Shown piece by piece: positions 5,900 through 7,047 of a stretch of DNA of 7,047 bases (positions are counted from its first letter, which is position 1; the number at the start of each line of letters is the position of its first letter). This DNA is from Paenibacillaceae bacterium UBA6304 (GTDB lineage Bacteria; Bacillota; Bacilli; Paenibacillales; Paenibacillaceae): NCBI GenBank assembly GCA_002439285.1, contig DJTQ01000075.1, positions 512 through 7,558 of the forward strand, written 5' to 3'. The translations under genes and the position numbers were made by a program. The notes under the pieces were generated by a model, which saw only the letters and a list, made by a program, of their open reading frames with translations, was not told the DNA's origin and did not search any database.

Positions 5900-6533
5900 G
5901 CTTTCCGAAGTTCATTTCTCGCACCCCCATATCCCATCCATCCACGCATTTAACTAACCTAACCATTGTCCTCACACTAACTATCTCTACTTCCTTTACT
6001 GGTCCCTCAGCATTGCCCTTCAACCCGGCATCGCCTGGCCTCCCGGCAGTCACGGCCCTACAATGCCACTAGCCCACCAACCCCTTAATGCGATCCTAGC
6101 GCTGAATAAGCGGCTTCACTCATGGATGCCGAATAGCAGCGAAATGGTAAGTAGGTTCGACGGTAATATGAATCTTTGATATTGGATTGTTATACGGTGG
6201 CAGTTCTCAGGGGGGCTTTCAAGAATGGACTCATATGCTGCCGCTAGTAACTAAGAACACAAGGCGAGTATAATTTACGAGCGGGGAGTTTCCTGAAAAG
6301 TCACGGCGTCCATGCAAAACGAGCATCGTGGATAAGCGCAACTTCGGCATCTTAAAGCAGGGGGGCAAATCTAAGGTATACTATCTATAAAAGATGAACG
6401 AGTAAAACGAGTGAATTTTATAGAACCCGATGCGCTAGTCCCCGATAACCTGTTACTCCTTTATCTGCATCGCATTCTTTATTTCATCTTATAAGTGAGG
6501 AAGTTCCAATATGTGAGTAGGGAGATCAACCAT
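5900..6533. other. Long non-coding leader before the regulator gene
   Basis: No gene is convincing on either strand. The first part (about 5900-6010) is almost free of G on the plus strand. A helix can be drawn between GTGGCAG (6197-6203) and CTGCCGC (6238-6244), with one G-T pair. TATAAT occurs at 6269-6274 and TATACT at 6377-6382, but neither has a good -35 hexamer at 16-18 bases, so the regulator promoter is not located. A plus-strand frame is open from 6172 to 6390 apart from one TAA at 6271-6273, without a start or ribosome site. The stretch may be composed of dispersed intergenic repeats or decayed sequence. Confidence 0.5.
6384..6424. repeat. 9-bp inverted repeat enclosing tandem AACGAGT
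   Basis: TCTATAAAA (6384-6392) is the exact reverse complement of TTTTATAGA (6416-6424). Between them AACGAGT occurs twice (6397-6403 and 6406-6412), nine bases apart. It lies 110 bases before the regulator start and could be a protein-binding site or the base of a leader structure. It lacks the central CG palindrome typical of LacI-family operators. The sequence is certain; the role is unknown. Confidence 0.4.
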
Positions 6534-7047
6534 ATGGCAAATATCAACGAAATCGCCAAGCTGGCCGGCGTGTCCGTATCGACCGTGTCCCGTGTGCTGA
6601 ATCGTCATAAGTATGTGTCGGAAGAGAAACGGGCTGCGGTTCAGAAAGTCATTGATGAAATGAATTACACGCCCAACCGGAACGCCGTCGATTTAATCCG
6701 CGGAGAGACGAAGAAGATCGGGGTCATTATTCCGTATACGAACAATCAGGCATTTGATCAGCTTTTGCATGGGGTGCTTAACCGGTCCGTGGAAGAAGAT
6801 TACGCGATCATGGTGCTGCCGACCAAATATAATAAGGACAAGGAAATCGAACACTTGTTTATGCTGAAAAATAAGTTGCTGGATGCCATCATCATCACGT
6901 CGCGGGCCAATCCTTGGGAAGAAATCCTTCCTTTTACCGAGTATGGATCGGTGATTTCCTGCGAGTATACGGATCATCCGGAAATCGGCTGCTCTTATTT
7001 GGACCGGTACGCCTCTTATCTTGAAATTTTTCAATTGCTTAAAAAGA
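6534..7047 (+). CDS. LacI/GalR-family transcriptional regulator, 3' end outside window
   Basis: The first 171 codons are present and the frame is still open at the right edge; family members usually have 330-350 residues. Residues 3-23 form the DNA-binding helix-turn-helix, with VSVSTVSRVLN as the recognition region. The hinge follows around residues 46-58 (PNRNAVDLI, with L54 at the position that inserts into the minor groove). From I62 the periplasmic-binding-like sensor domain begins (KKIGVIIPY). The ATG at 6534 is chosen because AGGGAG (6519-6524) lies nine bases upstream; an in-frame GTG at 6513 precedes that site and is unlikely. Located after the transport and phosphorolysis genes, it probably controls them in response to a sugar, but the 1037-base gap means it could instead belong to a following operon. 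Confidence 0.93.
   Translation, partial: MANINEIAKLAGVSVSTVSRVLNRHKYVSEEKRAAVQKVIDEMNYTPNRNAVDLIRGETKKIGVIIPYTNNQAFDQLLHGVLNRSVEEDYAIMVLPTKYNKDKEIEHLFMLKNKLLDAIIITSRANPWEEILPFTEYGSVISCEYTDHPEIGCSYLDRYASYLEIFQLLKK

Noticed and set aside
5874..6053. Minus-strand 59-codon frame from GTG
   Set aside because: The TAGGG before the GTG is spaced too closely, there is no recognisable family, and it ends inside a palindromic repeat.
6269..6274. TATAAT as the -10 box of the regulator promoter
   Set aside because: The best hexamer 18 bases upstream (TAGTAA) matches only three of six -35 positions.
6511..6516. ATG-TGA start-stop codon pair just before the regulator ribosome site
   Set aside because: Possible translation-control element, but the GAGG upstream is ten bases away and such pairs occur often by chance.

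Overview
The window carries one carbohydrate-uptake and phosphorolysis operon, the first half of a LacI-type regulator gene, and about 1.3 kb of non-coding DNA rich in hairpins. The strong AGGAGG-type ribosome sites, moderate GC content, MalF/MalG-type permeases with no dedicated ATPase nearby, and palindromic intergenic repeats suggest a Bacillota genome, most likely Paenibacillus or a close relative. The genus is an inference from overall character; no marker gene is present.

Positions 1-248 hold no gene. At 156-233 there are two diverged copies of a repeat, each forming a hairpin with a TCC loop, and the second ends just before the ribosome site of the first gene. From 249 to 5496 three genes run on the plus strand: two permeases of an AglF/AglG-like (MalF/MalG superfamily) alpha-glucoside ABC importer that overlap by one base, then 44 bases later a 1008-residue fusion of a GH65 disaccharide phosphorylase with a complete beta-phosphoglucomutase. 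The solute-binding protein is probably encoded to the left of the window. No ATPase is seen, so a shared MsmX-type ATPase is likely.

The proposed pathway: the importer brings in an alpha-linked glucose disaccharide. The GH65 half cleaves it with inorganic phosphate into glucose plus beta-glucose 1-phosphate. The fused mutase converts that to glucose 6-phosphate for glycolysis, saving one ATP per disaccharide. The exact disaccharide (maltose, trehalose, kojibiose or nigerose) cannot be decided here.

Positions 5497-6533 hold no convincing gene. They comprise a GC-rich tail with strong hairpins (to 5687), a sharp drop in GC, four copies of a CTGG/CCAG palindrome family in two orientations (5688-5881), a strand-asymmetric pyrimidine-rich stretch (about 5900-6010), and an unassigned leader. 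A LacI/GalR-family regulator starts at 6534 and runs off the right edge; by position it is the likely regulator of the operon.
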